From: an uncultured Oscillospiraceae bacterium | Lineage (GTDB): Bacteria; Bacillota; Clostridia; Oscillospirales; Oscillospiraceae | DNA length: 38,155 nt | Reading direction: 5' to 3' | Assembly: GCA_947627715.1 (NCBI GenBank) | Contig: CANQXK010000024.1 | Location: 1 to 38,155 of the forward strand | Shown: piece by piece, positions 16,548 to 24,063 of the stretch | How positions within the stretch are numbered: the first letter of the stretch is position 1 | Layout: each line of letters begins with the position of its first letter | Made by a program: the position numbers and the translations under genes | Notes under the pieces: model-generated | Databases searched by the model: none | Seen by the model: the letters and a program-made list of their open reading frames with translations, nothing else | Told to the model about the DNA's origin: nothing

Positions 16548-17162
16548 ATGGATATGCTGATCAAATGCCTGCCTGTGGGACATATCGAGGCCAACTGCTA
16601 CGTGGTCACCGACGAGAACACCTTGGAGTGCGCCGTCATCGACCCCGGCGACGAGGTGAACACCATCATGGATTACCTGGAGGAGACGAAGCTCAAGCCC
16701 AGGGCCATCCTGCTGACCCACGGCCACTACGACCACACCGGGGCCGCCCTGGCGCTGCGGGAGGAGACGGGCGCGCCCATCTTCATAAACCGGGCGGACG
16801 TCACGGACGACCCGGAGGAGTCCTACCGCTACTGCGCCCCGGAGGGCACCCGCTTCTACGCCGACGGGGACACCGTCACCGTGGGGGCGCTGCGCTTCCG
16901 GGTGATGGAGACCCCCGGCCACTCGCCGGGGTCGGTGACCCTCCTGTGTGAGGACGCCCTGTTCACCGGGGACACCCTCTTTGAGGGGAGCTGCGGCAGG
17001 ACCGACCTGCCCGGCGGGGATTTCGACGCCTTGATGGCCTCCCTGCGGCGGCTGGGGGACATCCCCGGCAACTACGAGGTCTACCCCGGCCACATGGACC
17101 CCACCACCCTGGACGTGGAAAAGGCCGTGAACCGCTATATGAGGTACGCCAGGGGCCTATGA
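16548..17162 (+). CDS. metallo-beta-lactamase-fold hydrolase (glyoxalase II-like)
   Basis: 204 aa cytoplasmic MBL-fold hydrolase. The zinc motif THGHYDHTGA (HxHxDH), GHSPGS and the late YPGHMDPTT supply the usual ligands; FTGDTLFEGSCGRTD carries the bridging Asp. The size and these motifs match the single-domain YcbL/glyoxalase II-like group, where the natural substrate is often unknown. Two in-frame ATGs are possible: 16548 with GGAG about 9 nt upstream, and 16554 with AGGGGG 6 nt upstream; the difference is two residues. It lies 21 nt after dtd and overlaps hemZ by four bases (ATGA). Confidence 0.9.
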   Translation: MDMLIKCLPVGHIEANCYVVTDENTLECAVIDPGDEVNTIMDYLEETKLKPRAILLTHGHYDHTGAALALREETGAPIFINRADVTDDPEESYRYCAPEGTRFYADGDTVTVGALRFRVMETPGHSPGSVTLLCEDALFTGDTLFEGSCGRTDLPGGDFDALMASLRRLGDIPGNYEVYPGHMDPTTLDVEKAVNRYMRYARGL

Positions 17163-18652
17163 AGCTGTATCTTACGGGACATAACTACCGCTACGCCGTG
17201 GAGCAGATCATGCTGGCCCTCTTCCCCTCCGCCCGCCCGGAGTACCCGGACGGGGACCCCGCGCCGGAGGACGACTGCGCCCGCGTGGAGCTTTCGGAGG
17301 ACCCGGCCCTCTGCCGGGTGGCGCTCCAGGTGAACGGCCGGAAAACAGAAGCAACACAAAGCGGAAATACTTCGCTGTTTCACGTGAAACAAAGCAAAGA
17401 CCGGGAGGCGCAGCGGATCATCAAGCTGGCCTTTTACCACGCGGCCATGGAGCTTACGGAGGAGAGGCCCGTCTGGGGGGCGCTGACGGGGATCCGACCC
17501 GGCACCATCATGACGCGGCTTTTGGAGCGGGGCCTGTCCGGGGAGGAGGCGATGGAAGCCTTCTCCAGGGACTACTTCGTCTCCCCGGAGCGGGCGGCGC
17601 TGTGCCTGGACACCGCCAGGGCGTCCCTCCGAACGGAGCGGGCACTTAAGGCCCGGGACGTGGCCCTCTATGTGGGGATCCCCTTCTGTCCCACCAGGTG
17701 CGCCTACTGCTCCTTCGTCAGCCAGAGCGTGGAGAAGTCCATGGGGATGATCCCGGCGTTTTTGAAGGCGCTGCGCCGGGAGATCGCCGCCACCGCGGCG
17801 GCGGCCGGGGCGCTGGGACTGCGGCCCGTGGCCGTATACATCGGCGGGGGCACGCCCACCACCCTCTCAGCGCCGGAGCTGTCGGCGCTTCTGGGGTGGC
17901 TCCGGGAGGAATTTGACCTCTCGGCGGTGCGGGAATTTTGCGTGGAGGCGGGCCGGCCCGACACTGTGACGGAGGAGAAGCTCCAGGCCCTCCGGGGGGT
18001 CACCCGCGTCAGCGTCAACCCCCAGTCCATGAGCGATGAGGTCCTGGCCGCCATCGGGCGGCGGCACACGGCGGAGGACATACGCCGGGCTTACGCCCTG
18101 ACGCGCAGGACGCTTGCCTGCGACGTGAACATGGACCTCATCGCCGGGCTGCCCGCCGACACGCCGGAGCGGTTCGCCGCGACCCTGGACGAGGTGATCG
18201 GCATGGGGCCGGAGAACGTGACGGTACACACCCTGGCCCTTAAGAAGGGGTCCCGGATCACCGAGGAGGACACCGCAAGGCCGGGGAAGGACGAGGTGGC
18301 CCGGATGCTGGACGGCGCCGGGGAGAAGCTGCGCGCGGCCGGCTACAGTCCCTTCTACCTCTACCGGCAGAAGTTCATGTCCGGCGGGTTTGAGAACGTG
18401 GGCTGGACAAAGCCGGGACACGAGAGCCTCTACAACATCCTCATCATGGAGGAGCTTTGCACCGTCCTTGCCATGGGCGGGGGCGGGTCCACAAAGCTTG
18501 TGGACAGAAGGAGCGGCCGCATCGAGAGGGTATTCGACCCGAAATACCCCAAAGAATATGTGGAGAGCCTTGATAAGATCGTGGCGGACAAGGAGAAGAT
18601 CGCCGCGTTTTACGCGGAGACACAAGGGGGAGGCAAGGAACATGGGATATGA
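17159..18652 (+). CDS. hemZ: oxygen-independent coproporphyrinogen III oxidase-like radical SAM protein HemZ
   Basis: 497 aa. Radical SAM enzyme of the HemN/HemZ group, expected to act on coproporphyrinogen III in anaerobic haem synthesis, although some relatives are haem chaperones. The cluster motif CPTRCAYC has Cys at 177, 181 and 184, preceded by VGIPF; YIGGGTPT and a HemN-type C-terminal region follow. The N-terminal ~165 residues are the HemZ-specific extension (MKLYLTGHNYRYAVEQ). The start overlaps the previous stop (ATGA). Residues about 60-80 (QSGNTSLFHVKQSK) come from an unusually AT-rich patch carrying a perfect parS palindrome. The 3' end overlaps the next gene by 11 nt. Confidence 0.9.
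   Translation: MKLYLTGHNYRYAVEQIMLALFPSARPEYPDGDPAPEDDCARVELSEDPALCRVALQVNGRKTEATQSGNTSLFHVKQSKDREAQRIIKLAFYHAAMELTEERPVWGALTGIRPGTIMTRLLERGLSGEEAMEAFSRDYFVSPERAALCLDTARASLRTERALKARDVALYVGIPFCPTRCAYCSFVSQSVEKSMGMIPAFLKALRREIAATAAAAGALGLRPVAVYIGGGTPTTLSAPELSALLGWLREEFDLSAVREFCVEAGRPDTVTEEKLQALRGVTRVSVNPQSMSDEVLAAIGRRHTAEDIRRAYALTRRTLACDVNMDLIAGLPADTPERFAATLDEVIGMGPENVTVHTLALKKGSRITEEDTARPGKDEVARMLDGAGEKLRAAGYSPFYLYRQKFMSGGFENVGWTKPGHESLYNILIMEELCTVLAMGGGGSTKLVDRRSGRIERVFDPKYPKEYVESLDKIVADKEKIAAFYAETQGGGKEHGI
17376..17391. promoter_or_regulatory. parS centromere site (ParB binding)
   Basis: TGTTTCACGTGAAACA, a perfect 16-bp palindrome identical to the consensus chromosomal parS bound by ParB/Spo0J. 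It lies within the hemZ coding sequence, encoding LFHVKQ, in a locally AT-rich stretch. parS sites cluster near oriC in most bacteria, so this segment may lie in the origin-proximal part of the chromosome (inference). Confidence 0.92.
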
Positions 18653-19577
18653 CATCACCAGGATCAACGAGCTTGTGAGGACGAACCCGGAGGGGTTCGT
18701 GGCGGGGGCGGATATGGCCTACCATCAGCGGGTCAGGAGCGCCGCCGACGCCATCTGCGAGAATATGCACGTGTGCCCCATCGTGCTCCTCTCCGGCCCC
18801 TCCGGGGCGGGGAAGACCACCACGGCCCGGAACATCGAGACGGAGCTGGAGCGCCGGGGCATCAACACCCACACCATCTCCATGGACAACTATTTCAACA
18901 CCCTGGACCTGCGCACCTGCCCGCGCACGCCGGAGGGGGAGATCGACTTCGAGTCCCCCCGGCTTTTGGACATGGACCTTTTGAACGAGCATTTCTCCCT
19001 GCTCTCTAAGGGGGAGGAGATCCGGGTGCCCTATTTCATGTTCGCCCGGCAGAAACGCTCCGCCAGCCAGTTCACAAAACTGAAGCTCCAAAAAAACGAG
19101 GTGGCGATCTTCGAGGGGATCCACGCCCTGAACGACGACATCACCGGCAAAAATCCCGGTGCGTTCGCCCTGTATATCGCGGCGGTCTCCCCCATCGCCT
19201 TCCCGGACGGGAAGGTCTTTAAGCCCGAATGGGTCCGCCTTGTGCGGCGCGTGGTGCGGGACAACAACTTCCGGGGCGCGGACGCGGAATACACCCTCTC
19301 CCTGTGGGCCAACGTCATGCGCGGCGAGCGGGAGCACATCACCCCCTACATCCCCAAGGCCCGGCTGAAGCTGGACTCCTCCTTGGAGTACGAGATGAGC
19401 GTGCTGGCCCCCCTGGCCCTGCCCCTCTTCCGGGACCTCACCGCCGGGAAGCCGGGGTTTGAGGAGGTGCGGGAGATCATCCCCCTCCTTGAACGCTTCG
19501 AGCCGCTGGACGAGAAGTACGTCCCCCCCACGTCGCTCCTGCGGGAGTTCATCGGCGGCGGGGTGTACAAATATTAA
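18642..19577 (+). CDS. uridine kinase-like P-loop nucleoside kinase
   Basis: 311 aa. Member of the uridine kinase/phosphoribulokinase P-loop family; expected to phosphorylate a nucleoside such as uridine or cytidine. Seen: Walker A LLSGPSGAGKTTTARNI, then HTISMDNYFN (the UK-family DDFY-like segment), DFESPRLLDMDLL (Udk FDhPdA equivalent), VAIFEGIHALND and a C-terminal RRVVRDNNFRGADAEYTLSLW region. Many clostridial relatives carry an N-terminal TGS/threonyl-tRNA-synthetase-like domain; this protein lacks it and has only ~40 residues before the P-loop. The ATG at 18642 has GGAGG at 8-nt spacing and overlaps hemZ by 11 nt. Confidence 0.85.
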   Translation: MGYDITRINELVRTNPEGFVAGADMAYHQRVRSAADAICENMHVCPIVLLSGPSGAGKTTTARNIETELERRGINTHTISMDNYFNTLDLRTCPRTPEGEIDFESPRLLDMDLLNEHFSLLSKGEEIRVPYFMFARQKRSASQFTKLKLQKNEVAIFEGIHALNDDITGKNPGAFALYIAAVSPIAFPDGKVFKPEWVRLVRRVVRDNNFRGADAEYTLSLWANVMRGEREHITPYIPKARLKLDSSLEYEMSVLAPLALPLFRDLTAGKPGFEEVREIIPLLERFEPLDEKYVPPTSLLREFIGGGVYKY

Positions 19578-19586
19578 GCTAAGTAT

Positions 19587-19615
19587 ACTGTAGCATAAAT
19601 CGAAGCATTTGTCAA
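19587..19615 (-). promoter_or_regulatory. possible antisense promoter behind the kinase gene
   Basis: On the minus strand a perfect TTGACA (19615-19610), a 17-bp spacer and TACAGT (19592-19587, 4 of 6 matches to the -10 consensus). It would fire into the 3' end of the kinase gene, where no minus-strand gene is evident. Confidence 0.45.
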
Positions 19616-19657
19616 GCGTTATTTTTCAACATTTTTAAACATTTTTGAGTAACGTTT

Positions 19658-19685
19658 GGAGCCGCCCCCCGGGGCGGCTCCTTTT
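19658..19685 (+). terminator. rho-independent terminator after the kinase gene
   Basis: GGAGCCGCCCC and GGGGCGGCTCC form an 11-bp stem with a CC loop, followed by TTTT. It ends the recJ-to-kinase transcription unit and separates it from the rnf promoter region. Three AACATTTTT-like repeats precede it (19625-19646). Confidence 0.88.
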
Positions 19686-19741
19686 CCGTCCGGGGAGAGG
19701 GGAGGGGCGCGGGGCGCGGGAGAGGGGGCCGGCTGGACAAA

Positions 19742-19759
19742 GTGTTAAAAAGTTATCAA
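19742..19759. promoter_or_regulatory. Rex-box-like operator upstream of rnf
   Basis: GTGTTAA-AAAG-TTATCAA matches the clostridial Rex operator TTGTTAA-N4-TTAACAA at 12 of 14 positions with the correct 4-bp spacing. Rex is a redox repressor that senses NADH/NAD+. The site is about 60 bp upstream of the candidate rnf promoter. The match is seen; regulation is inferred. Confidence 0.55.
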
Positions 19760-19820
19760 TCTTTTCCCGCAAATGACGGGCAAAAAGACGAAAATAACAT
19801 AAAAATGTCAGGATTTTTTA

Positions 19821-19850
19821 TTGCGGCAAAGGAGGGAAGTGTGCTATACT
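19821..19850 (+). promoter_or_regulatory. candidate promoter of rnfCDGEAB
   Basis: TTGCGG (19821-19826), an 18-bp spacer and TATACT (19845-19850). The -10 overlaps the first unit of the tandem duplication. The -35 is weak (three matches), so activator dependence is possible. Confidence 0.5.
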
Positions 19851-19913
19851 GAAGAAAGTCAGTATTGACAGGGGTAGTGCGCTATACTGAGGAAAGTCGG
19901 TATTGACAAAGGT
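19838..19913 (+). repeat. two tandem 38-bp units with internal inverted repeats (operator-like)
   Basis: Units 19838-19875 and 19876-19913 differ at only a few positions. Each contains TATACTGA, a 6-bp gap and TCAGTAT (TCGGTAT in unit 2), so a 7-bp inverted repeat, followed by TTGACA. The duplication sits between the candidate -10 and the rnfC start and resembles a doubled repressor site or a leader RNA with two hairpins. The TTGACA-to-TATACT distance of 12 bp is too short for a promoter. Confidence 0.7.
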
Positions 19914-19937
19914 ATATCGGTATGGGAGGGAAGGAAT

Positions 19938-21311
19938 GTGAAATTACCCAAGCTGCACGGCGTCCACGTTCCCCACAGGAAGAACACCGCCGGGATGGCC
20001 CCGGTGCGGATGCCGGCGCCGGGATCGGTGACGATCCCCATGTCCATGCACATCGGCGCCCCGGCGGAGCCGGTGGTGAAGCCGGGCGACGCCGTCAAGG
20101 TGGGACAGCTCATCGCCAGGCCCGGCGGGTTCGTGTCCTCGCCTGTGTATTCCAGCGTCTCCGGCAAGGTGAAGAAGGTGGACGATATGCTCATGTCCAC
20201 GGGGCGGTTCATGAAGGCCGTCACCATTGAGACGGACGGGGAGCAGGCGGTCTGCGAGGATCTAAAGCCCCCGGAGGTGACGGATTTCGCCTCGTTCATC
20301 AACGCCGTGCGGGACAGCGGCGTGGTGGGACTGGGCGGCGCGGGCTTCCCCACGGCGGTGAAGCTGGGCGTCAAGGACCTGAACCAAATCGAGGCGGTGA
20401 TCATCAACGGCGCGGAGTGCGAGCCTTACGTCACCTCAGACACCCGCACCATGCTGGACGACGCGGAGTGGATCGGCCAGGGCATCGACCTTTTGCAACG
20501 CTATCTGAACGCAAAGCGCGTGATCATCGGCGTGGAGAAGAACAAGCCGGAGTGCATCCGCTCCATGGAGGCCCTGGCCCAGGAAAGGCCGGGCGTGGAG
20601 GTGATGGGCCTTCCGCCCCTCTACCCCCAGGGCGGCGAGAAGGTGCTGATCTACAACACCACGGGCCGCGTGGTGCCGGAGGGGAAGCTGCCCCTGGACG
20701 CCGGCGCGGTGGTGATCAACTGCACCACCTTGGCGGCCATCGCCAAATACGTAAAGACCGGGATGCCCCTTGTGGAAAAGGTGGTCACCGTGGACGGCTC
20801 GGCGGTCCGTGAACCCAAAAACGTCATCGCCCCCATCGGCGCGTCCATGCAGTCGCTTTTCGACTTCTGCGGCGGGTTTAAGTCCGAACCGCGCAAGGTG
20901 CTGTACGGCGGGCCCATGATGGGCATCGCGGTGCCCAACACGGAGTTCCCCGTGATGAAGAACACCAACGCCATCCTGGCGCTGGATGAGAGCGACGCCG
21001 TCCTCCCGGAGCCTACGGCCTGTATTCGGTGCGGTTCCTGCGTGGACGCCTGCCCGCTCCACCTGATGCCCGCCGCCATCGAGGCGGCGTACAACAAGAG
21101 AAATGTGGATAAGCTCCGCGCCCTCCACGCCAATCTCTGCATGGAGTGCGGCTGCTGTTCCTTCGTGTGTCCCGCCAGGCGGATGCTGGTGCAGACCAAC
21201 AAGCTGGCCAAGGGCCTCATCGCCGCAGACAACGCGGCCAAAAAGGCCGAGGCCGACAGGAAGGCGAAGGAAGCGGAAGAAAAGGAGAAAAAGGAGGCGG
21301 CGGTAAAATGA
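19938..21311 (+). CDS. rnfC: Rnf complex subunit C (Fe-S, NADH-side)
   Basis: 457 aa peripheral subunit of the ferredoxin:NAD+ oxidoreductase that pumps Na+ or H+. The N-terminal part has a lipoyl/barrel-sandwich-like segment; GLGGAGFPT at 131-139 is the Rossmann-like flavin/nucleotide-binding motif shared with NuoF. Two [4Fe-4S] motifs follow: Cys 362, 365, 368, 372 and Cys 401, 404, 407, 411. The last ~27 residues are a charged Ala/Lys/Glu tail. Start is GTG after a purine-rich AGGGAAGGA site. It is the first gene of an operon in which each gene through rnfA overlaps the next by four bases. Confidence 0.95.
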   Translation: MKLPKLHGVHVPHRKNTAGMAPVRMPAPGSVTIPMSMHIGAPAEPVVKPGDAVKVGQLIARPGGFVSSPVYSSVSGKVKKVDDMLMSTGRFMKAVTIETDGEQAVCEDLKPPEVTDFASFINAVRDSGVVGLGGAGFPTAVKLGVKDLNQIEAVIINGAECEPYVTSDTRTMLDDAEWIGQGIDLLQRYLNAKRVIIGVEKNKPECIRSMEALAQERPGVEVMGLPPLYPQGGEKVLIYNTTGRVVPEGKLPLDAGAVVINCTTLAAIAKYVKTGMPLVEKVVTVDGSAVREPKNVIAPIGASMQSLFDFCGGFKSEPRKVLYGGPMMGIAVPNTEFPVMKNTNAILALDESDAVLPEPTACIRCGSCVDACPLHLMPAAIEAAYNKRNVDKLRALHANLCMECGCCSFVCPARRMLVQTNKLAKGLIAADNAAKKAEADRKAKEAEEKEKKEAAVK

Positions 21312-22249
21312 ATGAACTGAGAGTCAGCGTGTCGCCCCATCTGAGGGGGCCGCGCACCACGCAGAAGATCATGCTGGACGTGCTCATCGCCCTTATGCCG
21401 GCGCTTATCGCCGCCACGGTCCTGTTCGGGGTGAGGGCCCTGCTGCTGACGGCGATCTCGGCGGGCTTTTGTATGCTCTTGGAGTTTGCCTGGGAGAAGC
21501 TGGCCCACAAGCCCGTCACGGTGACGGACCTGTCGGCGGCGGTCACCGGCGTGCTTCTGGCCTTCAACGTCCCGTCGTCCATGCCCGTGTGGGAGCTTTT
21601 GGTGGGGGACGCGGTGGCGATCCTGTGCGTCAAGATGCTCTTCGGCGGCATCGGCTGCAACTTTGTAAACCCGGCCTTAGTGGGCAGGGTGGTGATGTTC
21701 TTCTCCTTCACCGGGGACATGACCAATTACCAGTTCCCCGCCCTGGCGGCGGGAAAGGTGGACGCGCTGTCCTCCGCCACGCCTCTGGCGGTGATCCGCG
21801 GCGGCGGGCTGGGCTGGGAGTATTTCGGAAGGCTCCTGCTGGGCGTCCACGGGGGCGTTTTGGGGGAGACCTGCGCGGCGGCGCTCATATTAGGGGGCGT
21901 GTATCTGTGCGTGAGAAAGGTGATCAAGCCCATCATCCCCCTGGCGTACATAGGCTCCACACTGCTCTTCGGGTGGATCTTCGGGTCCTCTCAGCCTGTG
22001 CTGGCGGTGTTCTCCGGCGGGCTGATGCTGGGGGCCATCTTCATGGCCACGGACTACGTGACCAGCCCCACCACCAACCTGGGCAAGCTCGTCTTCGGCG
22101 TGGGCTGCGGGCTTTTGACCGCCATGATGCGCACGTTTGCCAGCTCCGCCGGGGCGGTGACCTTCTCCATACTTCTTATGAATTTGGTGGTGCCGTACAT
22201 CAACGACCTCACGGCCCCCAAGCCCTTTGGAGGTGTTGAGACAAAATGA
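21308..22249 (+). CDS. rnfD: Rnf complex subunit D
   Basis: 313 aa integral membrane subunit with covalent FMN and about nine predicted helices. ALSSATPLAV is the likely flavin-attachment segment (Thr after SSA), and GCNFVNPALVGRV is a typical RnfD/NqrB loop. The ATG at 21308 overlaps the rnfC stop (ATGA) and has AGGAGG in the 3' end of rnfC; the open frame reaches upstream into rnfC without support. Confidence 0.95.
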   Translation: MNELRVSVSPHLRGPRTTQKIMLDVLIALMPALIAATVLFGVRALLLTAISAGFCMLLEFAWEKLAHKPVTVTDLSAAVTGVLLAFNVPSSMPVWELLVGDAVAILCVKMLFGGIGCNFVNPALVGRVVMFFSFTGDMTNYQFPALAAGKVDALSSATPLAVIRGGGLGWEYFGRLLLGVHGGVLGETCAAALILGGVYLCVRKVIKPIIPLAYIGSTLLFGWIFGSSQPVLAVFSGGLMLGAIFMATDYVTSPTTNLGKLVFGVGCGLLTAMMRTFASSAGAVTFSILLMNLVVPYINDLTAPKPFGGVETK

Positions 22250-22782
22250 CAAAGACAGTTTTTCAGGAACACATAAAGCCCGTGGCGGTGCTGGTGGTGA
22301 TCTGCCTTGTGGTGTCGGCGCTGCTGGCGTTCACCAACTCGAAAACGGCGCCGGTGGTGGAGGAGAACCAGCGGCTTGAGGCCGAGAGGACCCGTCAGGA
22401 GGTCCTGCCCGGCTCCTCCGCCTTCACCGAGCTTGACGTCTCCGCCGTTGAGGGCGTGGAGACGGCCTTCCGGGACGAGGGCGGCGCGGGGTATGTGGCC
22501 ACCGCCGGCTACAAGGGGTACGGCGGCACCGTCACCGTCACCGTGGGCCTTGACAACGACGGCAAGGTGGTGGGCCTCTCCGCCAACGTCAGCTCCGAGA
22601 CGCCCAACGTGGGCACCAGGGCCGGACAGGAGAGCTACCTTCAAAACTACATCGGCCTCTCCGGGACGGCGGCGGGGGTGGACACCATCACCAACGCCAC
22701 CTATTCCAGCACGGCCGTCCGCACAGGCGTCACGGCGATCCTGACGGCCTTCGAGTCCATAAAGGAGGCGAGCGCGAAATGA
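22246..22782 (+). CDS. rnfG: Rnf complex subunit G
   Basis: 178 aa. One N-terminal transmembrane helix (about 11-28), then an extracytoplasmic FMN-binding domain. The motif TNATYSSTAV matches the FMN-transferase target pattern ([ST]-x-A-T-x-S-[ST]-x-A-V), where the Thr is flavinylated by ApbE. ApbE is not encoded in the window. Overlaps rnfD and rnfE by four bases on each side. Confidence 0.93.
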   Translation: MTKTVFQEHIKPVAVLVVICLVVSALLAFTNSKTAPVVEENQRLEAERTRQEVLPGSSAFTELDVSAVEGVETAFRDEGGAGYVATAGYKGYGGTVTVTVGLDNDGKVVGLSANVSSETPNVGTRAGQESYLQNYIGLSGTAAGVDTITNATYSSTAVRTGVTAILTAFESIKEASAK

Positions 22783-23459
22783 AGGACAAAATGAAGATCC
22801 TTTTAAACGGCATTTTCAAGGAAAACCCCGTTCTCATCCTGGCGCTGGGGTGCTGCTCGGTGCTGGCGGTGTCCGTCAGCGTGTCCGGGGGACTGGGCAT
22901 GGGCGCGGCGCTGACGTTTGTGCTGGTGTGCTCCAACGTGGTCATCTCGCTTTTGCGCAACGTCATCCCCTCCAAGGTGCGCATCCCCTGCTACATCGTG
23001 GTCATCGCCACCTTCGTGACCATCGTGGAGATGGTGATGGAGGCGTATCTGAAGTCCCTCTACGACTCCCTGGGGGTATTCCTCTCCCTCATCGTGGTCA
23101 ACTGCATCGTGCTGGGCAGGGCCGAGATGTTCGCCAGCAAGCACACCGTGGCGGAGAGCTTCTTTGACGGCCTGGGCATGGGCATCGGCTACACCATGGT
23201 CATCACGGCCATGTCCGTGGTAAGGGAGCTTTTCGGGGCGGGGACGCTCTTCGGCGTGCGCATCATCCCGGAGGGCTACCAGCTGGGCATCCTGACCCAG
23301 GCCCCCGGCGGCTTCTTCCTCTTCGGCTGCGCCATGGCGGTGCTGGTGGCGGGGATGGCCAGACACGGGAAGAAGTTCGAGCCAAAGATGGGGTGCGACG
23401 GCAACTGCGCCGCCTGCCATTCCTCCTGCGACGATAGAAAGGAGGCCGAGGCCAAATGA
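22779..23459 (+). CDS. rnfE: Rnf complex subunit E with cysteine-rich tail
   Basis: 226 aa, six predicted helices, paralogous to RnfA; with RnfA it forms the membrane core holding an intramembrane Fe-S cluster. The core has the typical NPVLILALGCCSVLAVS start and LIVVNCIVLGRAE in the middle. The C terminus carries an extra segment after the last helix, GCDGNCAACHSSC, with four Cys in a C-x3-C-x2-C-x3-C pattern; this is more than the fold needs and could bind a metal. Confidence 0.93.
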   Translation: MKDKMKILLNGIFKENPVLILALGCCSVLAVSVSVSGGLGMGAALTFVLVCSNVVISLLRNVIPSKVRIPCYIVVIATFVTIVEMVMEAYLKSLYDSLGVFLSLIVVNCIVLGRAEMFASKHTVAESFFDGLGMGIGYTMVITAMSVVRELFGAGTLFGVRIIPEGYQLGILTQAPGGFFLFGCAMAVLVAGMARHGKKFEPKMGCDGNCAACHSSCDDRKEAEAK

Positions 23460-24049
23460 GCAAGATCTTTCTGATCCTCTTTACCCTGGTATTCACCGAA
23501 AACTATGTTTTGGTGCAGTTTTTGGGCATCTGCCCGTTTTTGGGCGTCAGTCAGAAATTCTCCTCCTGCATCGGTATGTCGGGGGCCGTCATCTTCGTCA
23601 TGACGCTGGCCAGCGCCGTCACCTGGGGCATCTATCAGGCGCTGATGATCCCCTTCCAGCTTGAGTTCATGAGGACCATCATCTTCATCCTGGTGATCGC
23701 CGCGCTGGTGCAGTTGGTGGAGATCACCCTGAAGAAGTTCATGCCGCCGCTCTATAAGGCGCTGGGCGTGTACCTGCCGCTGATCACCACCAACTGCGCG
23801 GTGCTGGCGGTGACCATCCTCAACATCGACGAGGGCTACAACTTCTTGGAGTCCTGCGTCTCCGGCTTCTCCGCCGGGCTGGGCTTCTCCCTGGCGCTGA
23901 TCCTCTTTTGCGGGGTGCGGAAGAGCCTGGAGCGGGCCCATCCCCCCAAGTGCTTTGAGGGCCTGCCCATCAGCCTTGTGGCCGCGGCCTTCACCAGCAT
24001 GACCTTCATGGGCTTCACCGGCATGGCCGAGAATATGTTCGGCGGCTGA
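23456..24049 (+). CDS. rnfA: Rnf complex subunit A
   Basis: 197 aa integral membrane protein with six helices. Characteristic segments: TENYVLVQFLGICPFLGVS near the N terminus and GVYLPLITTNCAVLAV in the middle, with Cys residues that ligate the shared [2Fe-2S] cluster with RnfE. Starts inside the rnfE stop (ATGA) and is followed 14 nt later by rnfB. Confidence 0.95.
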   Translation: MSKIFLILFTLVFTENYVLVQFLGICPFLGVSQKFSSCIGMSGAVIFVMTLASAVTWGIYQALMIPFQLEFMRTIIFILVIAALVQLVEITLKKFMPPLYKALGVYLPLITTNCAVLAVTILNIDEGYNFLESCVSGFSAGLGFSLALILFCGVRKSLERAHPPKCFEGLPISLVAAAFTSMTFMGFTGMAENMFGG

Positions 24050-24063
24050 GGGGAGGGTGCGAA

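Noticed and set aside
11754-17093. Long antisense frames (960 and 817 codons) over recJ, rel and hemZ-side genes
   Set aside because: No motifs, no ribosome sites, and the opposite strand encodes complete conserved enzymes.
19865-19888. TTGACA followed by TATACT in the rnf leader as a promoter
   Set aside because: The spacing is 12 bp, too short for a sigma-A promoter; it arises from the tandem duplication.
19838-19913. CRISPR array
   Set aside because: Only two directly adjacent repeats without spacers; no cas genes in the window.
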